This document shows positions 12,700 to 24,215 of a DNA stretch of 64,000 nucleotides, one piece after another. The notes beneath the pieces were generated by a model that ran no database searches, was not told where the DNA came from, and saw only the letters and a program-made list of their open reading frames with translations. Source of the DNA: Lunularia cruciata (lineage: Eukaryota > Streptophyta > Marchantiopsida > Lunulariales > Lunulariaceae); contig OX419757.1 of assembly GCA_948567375.1 (NCBI GenBank), positions 42,842,001 through 42,906,000 of the forward strand, written 5' to 3'. Every line of letters begins with the position of its first letter. Positions within the stretch are counted from its first letter, which is position 1. A program made the position numbers and the translations under genes.

Positions 12700-15180
12700 T
12701 TGAGTGAAAATTGGAGAATTGAGAGATACAAGGACATTGAAGCCATTCAAGTTTTAGCAAACCACCAACACCAATACAAGCCAAGCAATATTCTTATAGT
12801 GACTTCAGAAGGAGTTACTAGTGAATTAAGTAAAGATGTTTTGGAAGTGGATTCAAGTAATGTACAAAGACATAAACAAGGACAGGAGAGTCATACTCAT
12901 ATCACCTATTGTGATACACTTCTACATTGGGATGAATTTGCTTATGAAGGAAGAAATGAAGAAGTGTTTGACTCATTTCTACCATGTAGGGTATTTTCAT
13001 ACATATTTGGAAGTAGCCATAGTGTACTAAAAGATATAGGGTGGTTGATATGAAGTATGAAAAGTTGAAGAATATATATGTGCATGTATAGGAGGTATAA
13101 AATACCTCAAGATACTTGCAAAAGAGGAAAGAGTTGTAGGCACATCCAAAGGTATACACATCAAAGAAGAATAAGTTGTAAGTAGTTGACTACTCCTTGG
13201 AAGAAGACTACTATGAAGACAATCATGACATGGTAGATGAAGATGTTGTGATGGAGGATGTCATGATGAAGGAAGGTCACAAGGGCTCAAACAAAGGAGA
13301 AGACATTACCAAGATACTAGAGATGTCCCATGAAAGAGAGGCAAGTCAAGGACAACATAATTGCCTAGATTAAGGAACAGCAAGTGAGTAGTCTTTCATT
13401 GGCATCAAACTCTCTTCAAAGAATTGCCTTGATTAAGGAAAACAAGTGAAGATTCCTTCATTGGCATCAAAATATTTTAAAAATTGGATGTAGAGGTGGA
13501 TACTTACCAAGATAGTGCATAGTTTGTGCGTTCAAAAGAGGTTGTGGTTGACAAAGAAGTGATGATGAAAGGCAACCACATAGGAAAAATGAAGGATGGG
13601 AAGACTCTATCAAGCCGTACAAGGGAGAGACAAAAAAGGTAACATGAGGCTAAGCCCCAATAGAGTCTATATGAGAAATCTGCCCTACCGCACCTAAGAT
13701 ATCCGAGCTATGCAAGTCGTACGATCTACACACAACTGGAGCATCCAAAGAAACATCACCTAATGTGATTGCTCCTATGGATTGCACCAGCCACTGCCCT
13801 TTGTGGAGCAATGGACACACGCTGTCTAAAATATGCTACAAAGTATGAGAGTGAGAGTGGTACCCCTTGACGCCTAACATGATAAGCTCTCGTGCACTCC
13901 CTGACAAATGTGTCAAATGTCATGTCCATCGATTCATATAACTCCAAGGCTAGATGAACAAAGAGCTGACAAAGAAGTATGAGGTTGATTGCAAAAGAAG
14001 AGCAAGAAGATCCTTTATTAGTAAGAAAAAGTTCCTATGGCAAAGTATCCTTCCCTAATGGTAGAGCATTCTTGGACAAATGGCAAACAACATTCTCCAC
14101 GGCCAACATGCAAGGAGAACACAACAATGAGGCTAGACTATCAAGTACAACGGACGGTATCAAGCTCCACACCAAAGGACGAGAGAAGAAGAATAGAGAC
14201 CACATGCCAAGGAGGAACTCTTGCTCAAAGAACAAGGAGACGGAGATGTTGAAGGCCAAGGAGGAGGAATCCATCCAAGCACACATACAAGAAATAAGGG
14301 AGATGCATACATGGCAAAAGATGCAACCACTACTCACAAGGAAGTAAGAGAAGAGGTACACATTTTGCTTCACACAAAAGAGCAGATAAAGGAGAAAGAG
14401 TGCTAACCTCAAGAAGAAGAATACATAAGCCGGCCCAATCACAAATGAATTCCCTTTCATAGAAAGTGATCCATATAATAGGTCCAACCTGTCATGAGTT
14501 GGAAATAATTCTCCCTTACTATCAAGAATTAGGCAAGACAATGGACTAACAATGAAAAGTTGGTTGTCCACCTTCATTGAGTTGCTCAAAGAGGCAATGT
14601 GGATAAGGAAAGAGTTCATGAGGAGCTCAAGAAGATCAAGGATCAAGGATCAAGGAGTAGCTATAGAACAAAGAAGTAACTTGTCATGAATGGGAGTAGA
14701 TGATGGACAAGTGGAAGAGGCCGACTAGACAAGATGGGAGAAATTTGATGGAGATTTGTGCTAAACACATACATAAGTACAAGTCCTCAATATCAAAATC
14801 AAGTAGCAAGGAGTGGAATATGAAAAAAAACTTTATTCCCAAGATGAATTTGTGACCATGCTGAAGACCAAGTTGGAGCAAGCTTATGTCAAGATTGCTA
14901 CCAACCAAATCACGCATGAGAACTAGAAAGAGCTTGCTGAAATTTGCATTAAGAAGTTAAGAAAGTAGGTTGATCAACAAAAGGAGAGAGAAGAACTCAT
15001 CCGTAAACTAGTATAGCAAGAGCTAGAAGGAGAGATTTGAGCCATGTGTATGACTTTGGAGGAAGAACTTGTTGGAATGCTCACAACAATGTAAGCTATG
15101 GTGAATTAGATGATCAACCACACAAAAGAAATGGGCAAAGACCCATCCTCATCAAGTTAAATAAGATGAACTAAAGATAC
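12700..15180 (+). pseudogene. Degenerate gag-like remnant, Lys/Glu-rich (copy 2), split by a LINE
   Basis: Plus-strand frames include the block HFYIGMNLLM near 12,914, matching the remnant at 7,196-9,010. Long Lys/Glu/Gln-rich stretches of coiled-coil character follow (about 13,200-13,550 and 13,980-15,170), all with stops. A 5'-truncated LINE sits inside at 13,561-13,966, flanked by duplicated target sequence, which shows that the LINE arrived later. No enzymatic domain is visible. A long open minus-strand frame (about 14,035-14,646) is complementary to this Glu/Lys-rich sequence and encodes a Leu/Phe/Ser-rich peptide. I treat that as a compositional artefact. Confidence 0.35.
13549..13978 (-). 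mobile_element. 5'-truncated RLE-type LINE copy with 12-bp target-site duplication
   Basis: On the minus strand, 13,561-13,966 matches the 3' end of the LINE at 27-30.4 kb: the C-terminal coding segment (YHVRR-GVPLSLSYFVAYFRQRV), the 3' UTR with the GGGGCTTAGCCTC-type palindrome, and the terminal GGTTGCC. The target duplication tgacaaagaagt is at 13,549-13,560 and 13,967-13,978. Truncation at the element's 5' end, an intact 3' end and the duplication are hallmarks of target-primed reverse transcription. It inserted into the gag-like remnant. Confidence 0.85.
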
Positions 15181-15194
15181 AAATTCATGCATTG

Positions 15195-15310
15195 GGAGAA
15201 AAGTGTCATGCATATTTACATTGCTATACAACATACATCACTATCAACATCATACACTATGGAAGCACAACTCCTACACAAGATATATGCAAACTCTAAA
15301 GTGCAACAAT
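15195..15310 (-). mobile_element. LTR-head fragment of the methyltransferase-bearing gypsy family
   Basis: The reverse complement reads like the first part of the LTR at 52,947 and 53,521: a gtgcttc-atagtgtatgatgttgatag block, then atgtatgttgta copies, with ttgcactttagagt at the outer edge. Only this head segment (about 115 bp) is present. It shows that the family occurs elsewhere in the genome and that the LTR head can occur alone. Confidence 0.65.
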
Positions 15311-17179
15311 TCACACTCAACTTGGATAAAAAATCAATCACTCAACTCATGAAACCATCAACAATGTGCACCAATTACATTGTCAAGCTACACCCAATCT
15401 AGCTAGGAGATTCTAAGTGACACTTGCCGGCCTTTCTCTACCATAGAAAGGGTTTCAAAGGTTCAACATCATTTAAGTGAGCTTTGGAGTTTCACTTTGA
15501 AGATATACCACTTGGACTTGACCTAACACTCCAATCCTAATGGTCATACTAATGGCCCATATGATAGTGGCAATGATGTGATTGATGGTAGCTCCAATGG
15601 TGTGACAAGTAGCTCTAACAAAAAAATTGGCCACCACCTAGTCTGAGTAGTCTTTGCACGATTACTAATATAACAATGACTGCCAAGACTAACACTCCAA
15701 TGTTAGAGAAAACTAGCTTTTGTGCTGCAAATCTTGTGATAAAAGATGTACAAAAATGAACAATTAACACACTTATTTACTTATCTTAAGAGGAAAATGA
15801 GCTAAAAGTTTGAAGATATATTGCGATTGATGCTACTCAAGTTCATGATTACAAGAGAAAAGTCAAACTACTCCTATGGATGGCTAAAAGCAAATGTAGA
15901 GATTTGTGAGATTAAAAATTGTAAAATATTCCAAGTGTAGAATGATCATTTGTCCAATATAACAAGGATGAAATATATAAGGCCAAAGATCTTGGTGATT
16001 ATATATTACCAACTCATGATACGTTTTGTGAGCGGTCAATTTATAGTTGAAGACCTTTGTGATGTGTAGCCAAAGGTAAAAATAGAAGTAGAAGACAAAA
16101 TTGAGGAGCTGATTTGGCATTGCCAACTAGGCAATTCCTCATTAAGTTAGATTGGGATAAGATAAGATAAGGTAATCAGATAGGATTAGCAATGAGTGAT
16201 ATGTGTGTAATTAGGAGACTTTTGATAAATCATGGCCATTGATAATATGGCTAATATGGTCAACATTGAGGCATTACAATACCTATTATTGGTGGTGAAG
16301 AAAAATGAGAAGCTGACAAAAGACTAGCTAAATTGTGCAAGGGAGGGAAACTACATTATAAAAATTAGTAGGTGTTTTCACAACAAAGGCATTTTTCAAT
16401 CTTTATAGAACCTAAATTTTTAGAGTGCTTTCAATTTCTTATTTGAGTAAGTTTAAGTTGGGGAGCATGAATTGGGTCAGGCAATTCTTAAGAGTGAGTG
16501 TAATCTACTAAAAATATGGTCTTCAAAGTAGTAATGAAAGGAAGGAGCAAAGCAAATGTACTAAACCTTTGTACTCCTCAAATAGATAAGTAGCATATGT
16601 ATGCACAAAGGAGTATGTTAAGAGCAATTATATCTTGCCTTTTTGCTCTAGGATTGAACCTATATGGCTTTACACATAGGACATGAAATCCAAATTGTTA
16701 CAAATCATTGCTTGGAAAGGGAGAACCTACATGGTGGACCAAAGAATACTAGAGTTATGTCTTGAGTGATGATGTTGGTAAAAATAATGTGCATATGTTT
16801 AATTCACATTACACAATACAAAGAAGGTAGAAGAACATGTCTATAGGCTATTCAAGCATGATAAGAATCCAAATAATGGTTGTACAATGAAGTACTACTA
16901 AGATCTATCAAGAAAGGAGATTTTTTTGGCAATCATGAAGTTATTTTGTCCTTAAAAAACAATGTACCTCTCCATCAACCAAGTTTTCTTCTTCAAGAAC
17001 AGTTTTGAAGGTGTAGGTATGGACTAGATGCACATGTTTCACAACTACAAAACACATTTCAATTCCTTTGGAGACAAGGAAAAATGTTACCTTGTTTTTT
17101 TTTTGCAATATAATTTTATGTGGGGATTGGTCTTTTGTTTGATAGTAAGCAAGAGATCTTGGGTGTATATCATATTTTG
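15311..17179. other. AT-rich stretch without a recognised gene
   Basis: Frames are short and interrupted. Nothing with known similarity was seen on either strand. Short islands such as tggcccatatgatagtggcaatg near 15,550 hint at more decayed element sequence but are not assignable. Confidence 0.35.
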
Positions 17180-18300
17180 AAGAGTTATTTTGCAACTCAA
17201 GCTAGAGGAGATGAGAATCTTTGAATTATCAACATAGGAGATGCCTCATTTTGGACAAGAGACCAAGCCAAAGAAATGGTCTTGAGGTTGGAAGCAACAA
17301 GGAAATGGAAGATCAAGTTGACACCAAAGATCATGCCAAATTGCCTTTTGGAAAAGATTGTGAGGTTTAGAAAGTAAAGTGCACAAAGAAGATATAGAGA
17401 TGCAAGAACTTTCATCATACCTGGGTTTGGAGGAAGAAGTAGACAAGAAAGACATCAAATAAGAAGCAAAGACCACAATGCTACCCAAAGAATAATCTTT
17501 ATAAGAGGTGGAGCAAACTTCAAGAGATTTGGATCTTGACTCATTATTCAAGGCACAAGAGTTTGAGCCAAAACAAAGGCAAAGTACTACAACTCAAGTA
17601 GTAAGACCTTTGTCATTAGTGGTGTGTGTGAGAATAAGAAATGAAACATTGCCGATGCAAGAAGCTTTGGAGAGATCAATTTTGAAAGTTTTGAATGGAA
17701 CCATCATCCCAATAATAGGTATGCTTGCAAGTAGACTAAGATGTGCAACTTGGAGGATTTAACAAGGTGGATGCATGCACTGTTGTGTACCTACAAGACT
17801 AAAGTGCCATTGCTAATGAAGGATTCAGAGAAGACAAGGTGATTATTGAAGGGGGATTGTTTGCCAAAAAATGAATTGAAGAAGCAAGTTTTGAGTCCGT
17901 AGACCAAGAATGAATGTAGAACCAAGGTAGTGGAGTCACAACTTCTTTGGTTGAAGGACATGTAAGCCAATCTTGATAACATCTTAAATGCAAGTCTAGA
18001 TTCTTAACAAGTGGGAGATTATCTCATGGCTAATTTGACATAAAGGAAGTAATTCAGAAGGAGAAGGAGAATAATGCCATAGAAGATATCAAGAGCAAGG
18101 TCAAAGTAGAGCTGTGTGATGTCAATAAAGCAAAGGATGAGGAGATCCAAAATTTGTAGAGGAACATGAGCAAATTACATTCTTAAAACATGATTTGGAA
18201 AGAAGACTAGAGAGTGCACAAGTGTTGGTTTTAAGATTCTCTATACATATAACAACTTTGATTGTTGAAATAAGATTGGGGTGTTGATGATTACAAAGTA
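17180..18300 (+). pseudogene. Possible third Lys/Glu-rich gag-like remnant
   Basis: Plus-strand frames between 17,180 and 18,240 are rich in Lys, Glu, Asp and Gln with scattered stops; at about 18,090-18,180 they read as a helix with DVNKAKDEEIQNL. Composition and orientation match the remnants at 7.2-9.0 and 12.7-15.2 kb. I did not find the shared HFYI-MNLLM block here, so membership of the same family is only a suggestion. Confidence 0.22.
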
Positions 18301-19120
18301 AAGTCTTCCTTTGGAAGGAACTTCTCCTACATCAAAGGAGATGACTAGGATAATATGTAATTGACTAATTGCAATATTGAATGAATATGTAGGATACACT
18401 CTTTAGTATTTGAGTTGAAATAACTTAGGAAGATTAGGAGTAAATGAGTAAAGACAAATATGAAATTTAAAAAAAGGGAAGAAGTACTACTTTAGTTAGC
18501 AAATAGAGTGCAGTAGTAGATAATAAAGATGAAGAAGATCTTGAAGTTAGAATTATCTAAGATTTCAAAAGAATTGGATAGAATAATTGATAGCATGCCT
18601 TGGGATTTGGTGGTTCTCCTTTAGATTCAGTCAGTTTGCTAAGTTTTGATAATTTGAGTAGTTAATAGTTAAGATAATTTTTAGCATGTTACTTGCAAAT
18701 GTATCAACTATTTAAATGGTACAATCAAAGTGCATGTGTCTTCTCAAAGGTCAATAAAGTGAAGTAGCTAATGCTATTTGTTGCTCTTTTAATTTCCCTA
18801 CAGACTGTTTGTATATTTGTGTGTTTAATTGTTTGACGAATCTTTGTTGTAATTGTTGTTAGACACCTTGTGTGTGTGATACTTTGAGTCTAATGCAATT
18901 ATCTAGAAGTAACACACTAACATGAATTGTAAAGTATTGCAGTATTGATAGTAATTAGAAGTTGAATACAAGAAGAACCAATCTTCATGGCAAAGAACAA
19001 GTTTGTGCTCTCCTTTCAAAAACACAAACTTGTCAAAAGTTTGTGCTTTAAAAAAGAAGGGTGGAAAATTACCTTTGGAAGGAATTTTTGAACAAATGCC
19101 TTTGCAGAGAATTCACACCT
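18301..19120. other. AT-rich stretch without a recognised gene
   Basis: Nothing identifiable was found. The stretch is AT-rich with no domain-bearing frame. Confidence 0.4.
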
Positions 19121-19332
19121 TTAGATTGAACCATCACTCTCAAGATTTGCATATGTTTCTTTTACGTGATAGTGAATTTCCTTTGTTGACTTATGTAGTA
19201 CAACTTCTTGGGGACATTACATTCTTTTAGATTGAACCATCACTCTCAAGATTTGTATATGTTTCTTTTATGTGATAGTGAATTTCCTTTGTTGACTTAT
19301 CTAGTGCACCTTCTTGGTGATATTACATGCTT
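19121..19332 (+). repeat. Two-copy tandem repeat, period 106 bp
   Basis: The unit starting ttagattgaaccatcactct begins at 19,121 and again at 19,227. The two copies are about nine-tenths identical by eye, differing mainly by transitions. No gene is associated. Confidence 0.85.
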
Positions 19333-21779
19333 TTGGGATTGATTTCTTTCAACGAGGTTAAGTAGGTAATAGTAAAGAACTATATAATGATACTTTTCTT
19401 TATATATAACCTTTGTATTCAATATTTTTAAATTGTATCCTTTCATGATTTAACTATTTCTTATTGAATTATGATAACTTGGTTGTTATTGAGTTGTTAT
19501 ATTGATCCTTTAAATATACTACACATTACTTATGCTTCAAATCAATTTTGGAAGTAGTTGAGGTTTGAGCAAGAGTGCTAGTTTGCTCTTTCTCTCTACT
19601 TCCTCTTGCTTGCTAAGAAGTATGATGATTTTCCTTTTGCAGTCCTTTATTGACTTGACTTGACTCTTCATCATCACTCTTCATAGCATACTCATCTACT
19701 TCCTTTGTTTCCAATCTTTCAAAAGGGTTGTCTTTGGTAGTTGAAATTTTAAGGAGATTACTATGTTATTCTTTGACTATAGCTCCTTATTTTATATTTC
19801 TTTAAGAAGTTTTACTTGAACTATTTTGGTCTCTATTTATTAAAAAAATATTTTTTCTTGTGATTTTAACCTCACCTTCCTAATATATCCCCATGTTCAT
19901 TCTTCAAGGTAAAATATCTTTTTACTTAAAATAAGAAGGTCAATTTTTATGCATGAATATAAAAAATAACTGTCAAGAGCATATAGAAATCAATTTTCCT
20001 ATAATTTGGAGCTTTCTCTTCTTATGGGTTAAATTGTCTAAATGTGCACCAAAAGGTTTAATAAGATAAGCTAGTATAATGAAATATGTTCTTCCCTTGC
20101 CATTGGGTACCTAGGGTTAGCAAGCAGATTCCAAAGGTACCCTGAGATGCAAAACCTATTTTTATTTGATTGGATAAGGTTATATATATAGTATACTTTG
20201 AGTTTACTACATAATTATGAATGCATTACTTTTCAAACAAGCTTATTAAAAATATTTTTAGATGTCTTTGGATTATGGCATATCTTAGCAAGAAAAATTT
20301 GGAAAGAGAGACTTCCAATTTTTGGTTCTAGAGAATACTGAATAATATTCATATTCATACTACTTTCATGAGTTTACGTTGTTGAGTGCTACCACACCTT
20401 GAGTCTAGGATAGTGTTTAGTAAAAATGATTCTTTTTTCTTCCTAATATGCTTATGTTTACATATTTTCCAAGTTTACTTTGCAACATCATCTAAGCAAA
20501 ATTTTTTATCTTCATGGGATTAGAAGTTATTTCACTTGTACTCTCATCTTCTAAATTATATTAGTTTCTACTTATTTTTTATTCAATTTTCATGATGTTT
20601 ACCTTTGGTTGGTTGACCTCCAAGTCTATGAAAAGAGAGAATATCAATCTTCTAATATGCAAAGCTCAAAATATAAGAGTATATTATTTCATTTTATACT
20701 TATAATCCCTTTAATAGAGTTTTTACAATAGCACAAACTGAATCTCATAATAATTTGCATATATTATGTGAAACATAAAATTTTGATCTTATAGGTAAAA
20801 AATATAAAGGTGTATATTCTTCTTTATATGTGTAAAACTCTATACTCAAGAAGTGGTTAATTGATATTTACTCTAATCTCTATAAAAATCTATACAAAAG
20901 AAGTCCAAATTAATATAAAAATATTCTCATCTCTCCCAATATCATTTCATAGCAGTATGGCTAAGGTGGGATTTCAATTATAAATACTATTTTTCTGTGG
21001 AATTCTTAAGTCCATTTCAATATGGATTCACACAAAGAGAATATTGAACAATTAGCATCATTAACCTCAATACTTCTTCGATACGAAAAAAATATTTTCT
21101 ATTATGAAAAGGCTATATATAAGATGCAATAGGTTGCTTGCATCACTATTTTGAGTTTATTCTTATCCTTGGTTGCCTTTTCATACTGATGTCTTCCTTG
21201 CATATTTATTTAACTAATCTTTTTATATATGATATACTCTTAATTCTGGTTAATATTTTATTTCAAGTAGTGTGTCTCTTCTATATATCAGCATCCTCTT
21301 TAGGAGTATCTTTTCACTATTGGTTTGATATTTTATGCCTTGGTTGTGGTCAAAATTTTTGGATGCACTATTGAAATCTTAGTGCGACTCTTCAATATTG
21401 ATATCTTCCTTGAATATCTTATAGTCTTATTGTTCTTATCCTTTTGTACATTGTGTACTCTTGGTTATGCAGTAATAGTTATTATATTGGTTATATCAAC
21501 TCACCATATGCATTTGGAAGCTTGTGCTATCTAAGTCTACGGAAATGATGTGATGAAATTGCTCTACACAGTTGTTAATATCTGTAACTCCATTGTTTCA
21601 CTGTTTTTATTGGAAACATTAAGGACAGTCTAATTACTACCTCAATATACTTCATTTATTCACTTAAATTTCTAAATGCAGTAAGGATGGATTGACATAA
21701 TGTTATGGAAAATTAAAATTAATGAATATATGTACTTAACAATGACATCAGATTATAAATTGTGGATAAAGGCCCGAAC
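19333..21779. other. Very AT-rich stretch without a recognised gene
   Basis: Short hydrophobic frames (for example around 21,140-21,530) reflect T-rich composition. They show no family motif, codon bias or consistent start, so I see no gene. Confidence 0.4.
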
Positions 21780-22887
21780 AAATGTTGTGCTATCTCATGG
21801 CAAACCCCATTAGATATTCACAAAACACCCCGTGGAAGTCCTATGGGACGGCTACAGAATCTGCAAAATCAAGAATTGCTACCTTTAGTGACGGACAAAA
21901 GTTCGCGTTTTACTGTTCTCAAAGAAATTTAATGGATTTCGAGAGAATCATGAACGTGTTACAATAATCGTTATGTCCTACATCAAATCCTTTGGAATCT
22001 TAAATTCGCATTTTGTGATCCCCAAGAAACATGTACCCTTGAAAACTCATATGTCAGCGACATCTTGTGCTTGACAAGAGGGATTCTCCACAGTGTGAAA
22101 CATGAAAGACACAAATCCTTTATGAATTTATGAGACGCAGAGATCATAACAATTGCAAGTTTCCTTGCGCGTACAGTTGACTCTCGAGAATGCAATGCCT
22201 CGGTTCCGGTCTTGGAGATTGCACTTAGAGGACTTTTGCAGTTATCGAAAACTTTCGAGGTATGTTTTCATTATTGCATTCATGGAAAGTTTGGGCTTGT
22301 AGAACGGTTACTTTTGGCGGACGTTGCAGATATCGGATTACGAAGGTTTTCATGTATGGTTTTGACATCCCTTGGTGGAAAATATGCATGTATATTATGG
22401 TATCCTTCGTAAGGAGATAACTTATAGTACTATATAAAGCACAACTTTTCAAACTACTGCACTTATGGAGTTATCAAAACTGTTTGTAGTGTGGAAGTTC
22501 TCGAGATTAATTGCTTTCATGAAGAGTGCAATCTATCGCACTTACACGGGTATATCCTTTTTGTCTTCTCAGGATCCATTGCAGTCGAGAGTCGACTGTG
22601 TTCCACCACCATCCTCCTGCAAAAAGTAAGTCAGTGTTGTAGGTTTTAGCCCAACACTGTGGAGCGACCGGCAAATGGAGTAACTTCAACCGGCCGGGGA
22701 CAGGCATACAGTAAGAAAGTCCTCATAGAAACAGATGAGCTAGTGTTCAACGGGTCCATGTTTGGTAAGAGACCGGCGAATATCCCGGTCACCGGTGGGG
22801 GACCTTCGATCATGTTCGGTTCGTTGCTGACAGAAGTATGTTCTCTGATTTGAAGGCGCACTTATGAAGTTGTTAAATGAAAAAGGG
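21780..22887. other. Intergenic, less AT-rich DNA; no gene established
   Basis: Base composition changes from the left 21.8 kb: more CG dinucleotides and less poly-A/T. Between about 22,645 and 22,860 both strands stay open and the sequence is GC-rich with short inverted repeats (gaccgg and ccggtc near 22,771-22,792). No protein family was recognised on either strand, so an exon, an RNA or plain intergenic DNA are all possible. Confidence 0.3.
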
Positions 22888-22995
22888 AAAAAGGCGACCG
22901 CGTAGGAAAAATGAAGGATGGGAAGACCCCATCAAGCCGTACAAGGGAGAGAAAAAAAGGTAACATGGGCTAAGCCCCAAGTTAAATGAAAAGGG
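22872..22995 (-). mobile_element. Minimal (93-bp) LINE 3'-end insertion with target-site duplication
   Basis: Positions 22,888-22,980 are the reverse complement of the last about 93 bp of the LINE 3' UTR, from the GGGCTTAGCCC core to the GCGGTCGCC terminus. The flanks gttaaatgaaaaaggg (22,872-22,887) and gttaaatgaaaaggg (22,981-22,995) form a 15-16 bp target duplication. Extreme 5' truncation left only the 3' UTR, so the duplication and the fixed 3' end define both borders. Confidence 0.9.
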
Positions 22996-23429
22996 GGCCA
23001 AGTTTCAAGAGCAAAGTCGAGCCAGAGAAACGGGTAAAGCCTCCCATCAGCATTGAACCAGGACACTACATGGCCGTTTAACACATGTGGATAGTTCAAG
23101 TTCTCAAAGGATGGAAAAGTATGATTTATGTTCAATACTGCTAGATATCATGAGAAAGTGAGTGCATGATAAAGTGCTTTTAACTAACGAGTAAACTTTT
23201 GCTTATCGTGATATAAAGGTGGGCAGGACGAGTTTATATGCTTGAGTAGGAAAAGTGTTTCCTGTAAATCACACTTGAATGCAATTTAACTGCTAGATTC
23301 CAATCATTCGCATACATAGATCCCAAAAGACAGATTTTCAGCCACTCCTTGATTTCACTCACAATCAAAGAGAGAGGAGAAAGTTGGATATCCTCACAGT
23401 GATTGAACTAGAACCAGCAGATATGTTTC

Positions 23430-23639
23430 TTGGACGAAATGAAATTATCGTCCTACGACCAGGAACTCGAAGAGATAGTATGCATGGGAAAACATGGAAA
23501 GCATGAGTTGAAACTGTTAAGGTTTGTGAACTTTATGTTTAGACCTCCTTTTTGTGCGGAAGTAGTAAGAATCTATTCTGATGCAGTAGAGCATAAGCAC
23601 AAGGGGGACTACCAACAGGAGGAGAAGAGAGAGCGGTAA
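23430..23639 (+). other. Short open frame of unknown status
   Basis: A plus-strand frame with ATG at 23,439 runs to a stop at 23,637 and encodes about 66 mostly polar residues ending in a basic EEKRER tail. It might be the last exon of a host gene. No motif identifies it, and no upstream exon or splice site could be defended. It is listed only because composition here is non-repetitive. Confidence 0.15.
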
Positions 23640-24117
23640 TGTAGTATTTATTCAGCCTACTTCAAATACCTCAAAACGTGTCTGTCAAAATAATATAACA
23701 ATATTATAATATACGCGGAGCAACGGGCCTGATTCGTTTCCTTCACAATAATCTTGATACGAATCATTTAGTAGACGTTGACAGGTGAAGGTTGAGATGA
23801 AAAACTACAACATGTAAGATCTGCAGCTAAACAGTTCCGCATGAACATGAATAGATTACTGAGTACTACCTAAGGAATAGGCAGTATGCAATAGTCGAGT
23901 ACACACCTCTTGGCTTGTTATCAAACTAATGACAGTACCCATACGCTGTATGTTGGGGACATGCATACTACTCCAGGTGCATGCTCTTGACAGCCATGTG
24001 GTAGAGCATCCCTGGGGTGGTGGTCACCGTCTTTATTCCGCGGCAAGAATCTACGTACGCTTTGTTTAGTATTTTTCACCATTGCAATAACGATGTACCA
24101 GGAAACTAGAGTTTCCT

Positions 24118-24215
24118 GGGAAAAGGAGGCGACCGCGTCGCGTGTGGTGGGAAGAAGACCCCAGCAAGGCATAGTGGGTAAAATGGGGCTAAGCTCCAAT
24201 AGTATCAGTAAGAGG
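24118..24215 (-). mobile_element. Short LINE 3'-end fragment
   Basis: The reverse complement matches the LINE 3' UTR: ggagcttagcccc-type palindrome, cttgctggggtcttctt, and the terminal gcggtcgcc. The surrounding ctgggaaaa and ctggaaaa could be a diverged target duplication, but this is weaker than at 22,872-22,995. Confidence 0.7.

Noticed and set aside
14035-14646. Open minus-strand frame of about 200 codons, Leu/Phe/Ser-rich
   Set aside because: It is the complement of Lys/Glu-rich plus-strand debris. It has no family motif, and its composition explains both its length and its hydrophobicity.
22645-22861. Frames open on both strands, GC-rich, suspected exon
   Set aside because: Neither strand shows a known motif, and both being open is a sign of composition and not of coding.
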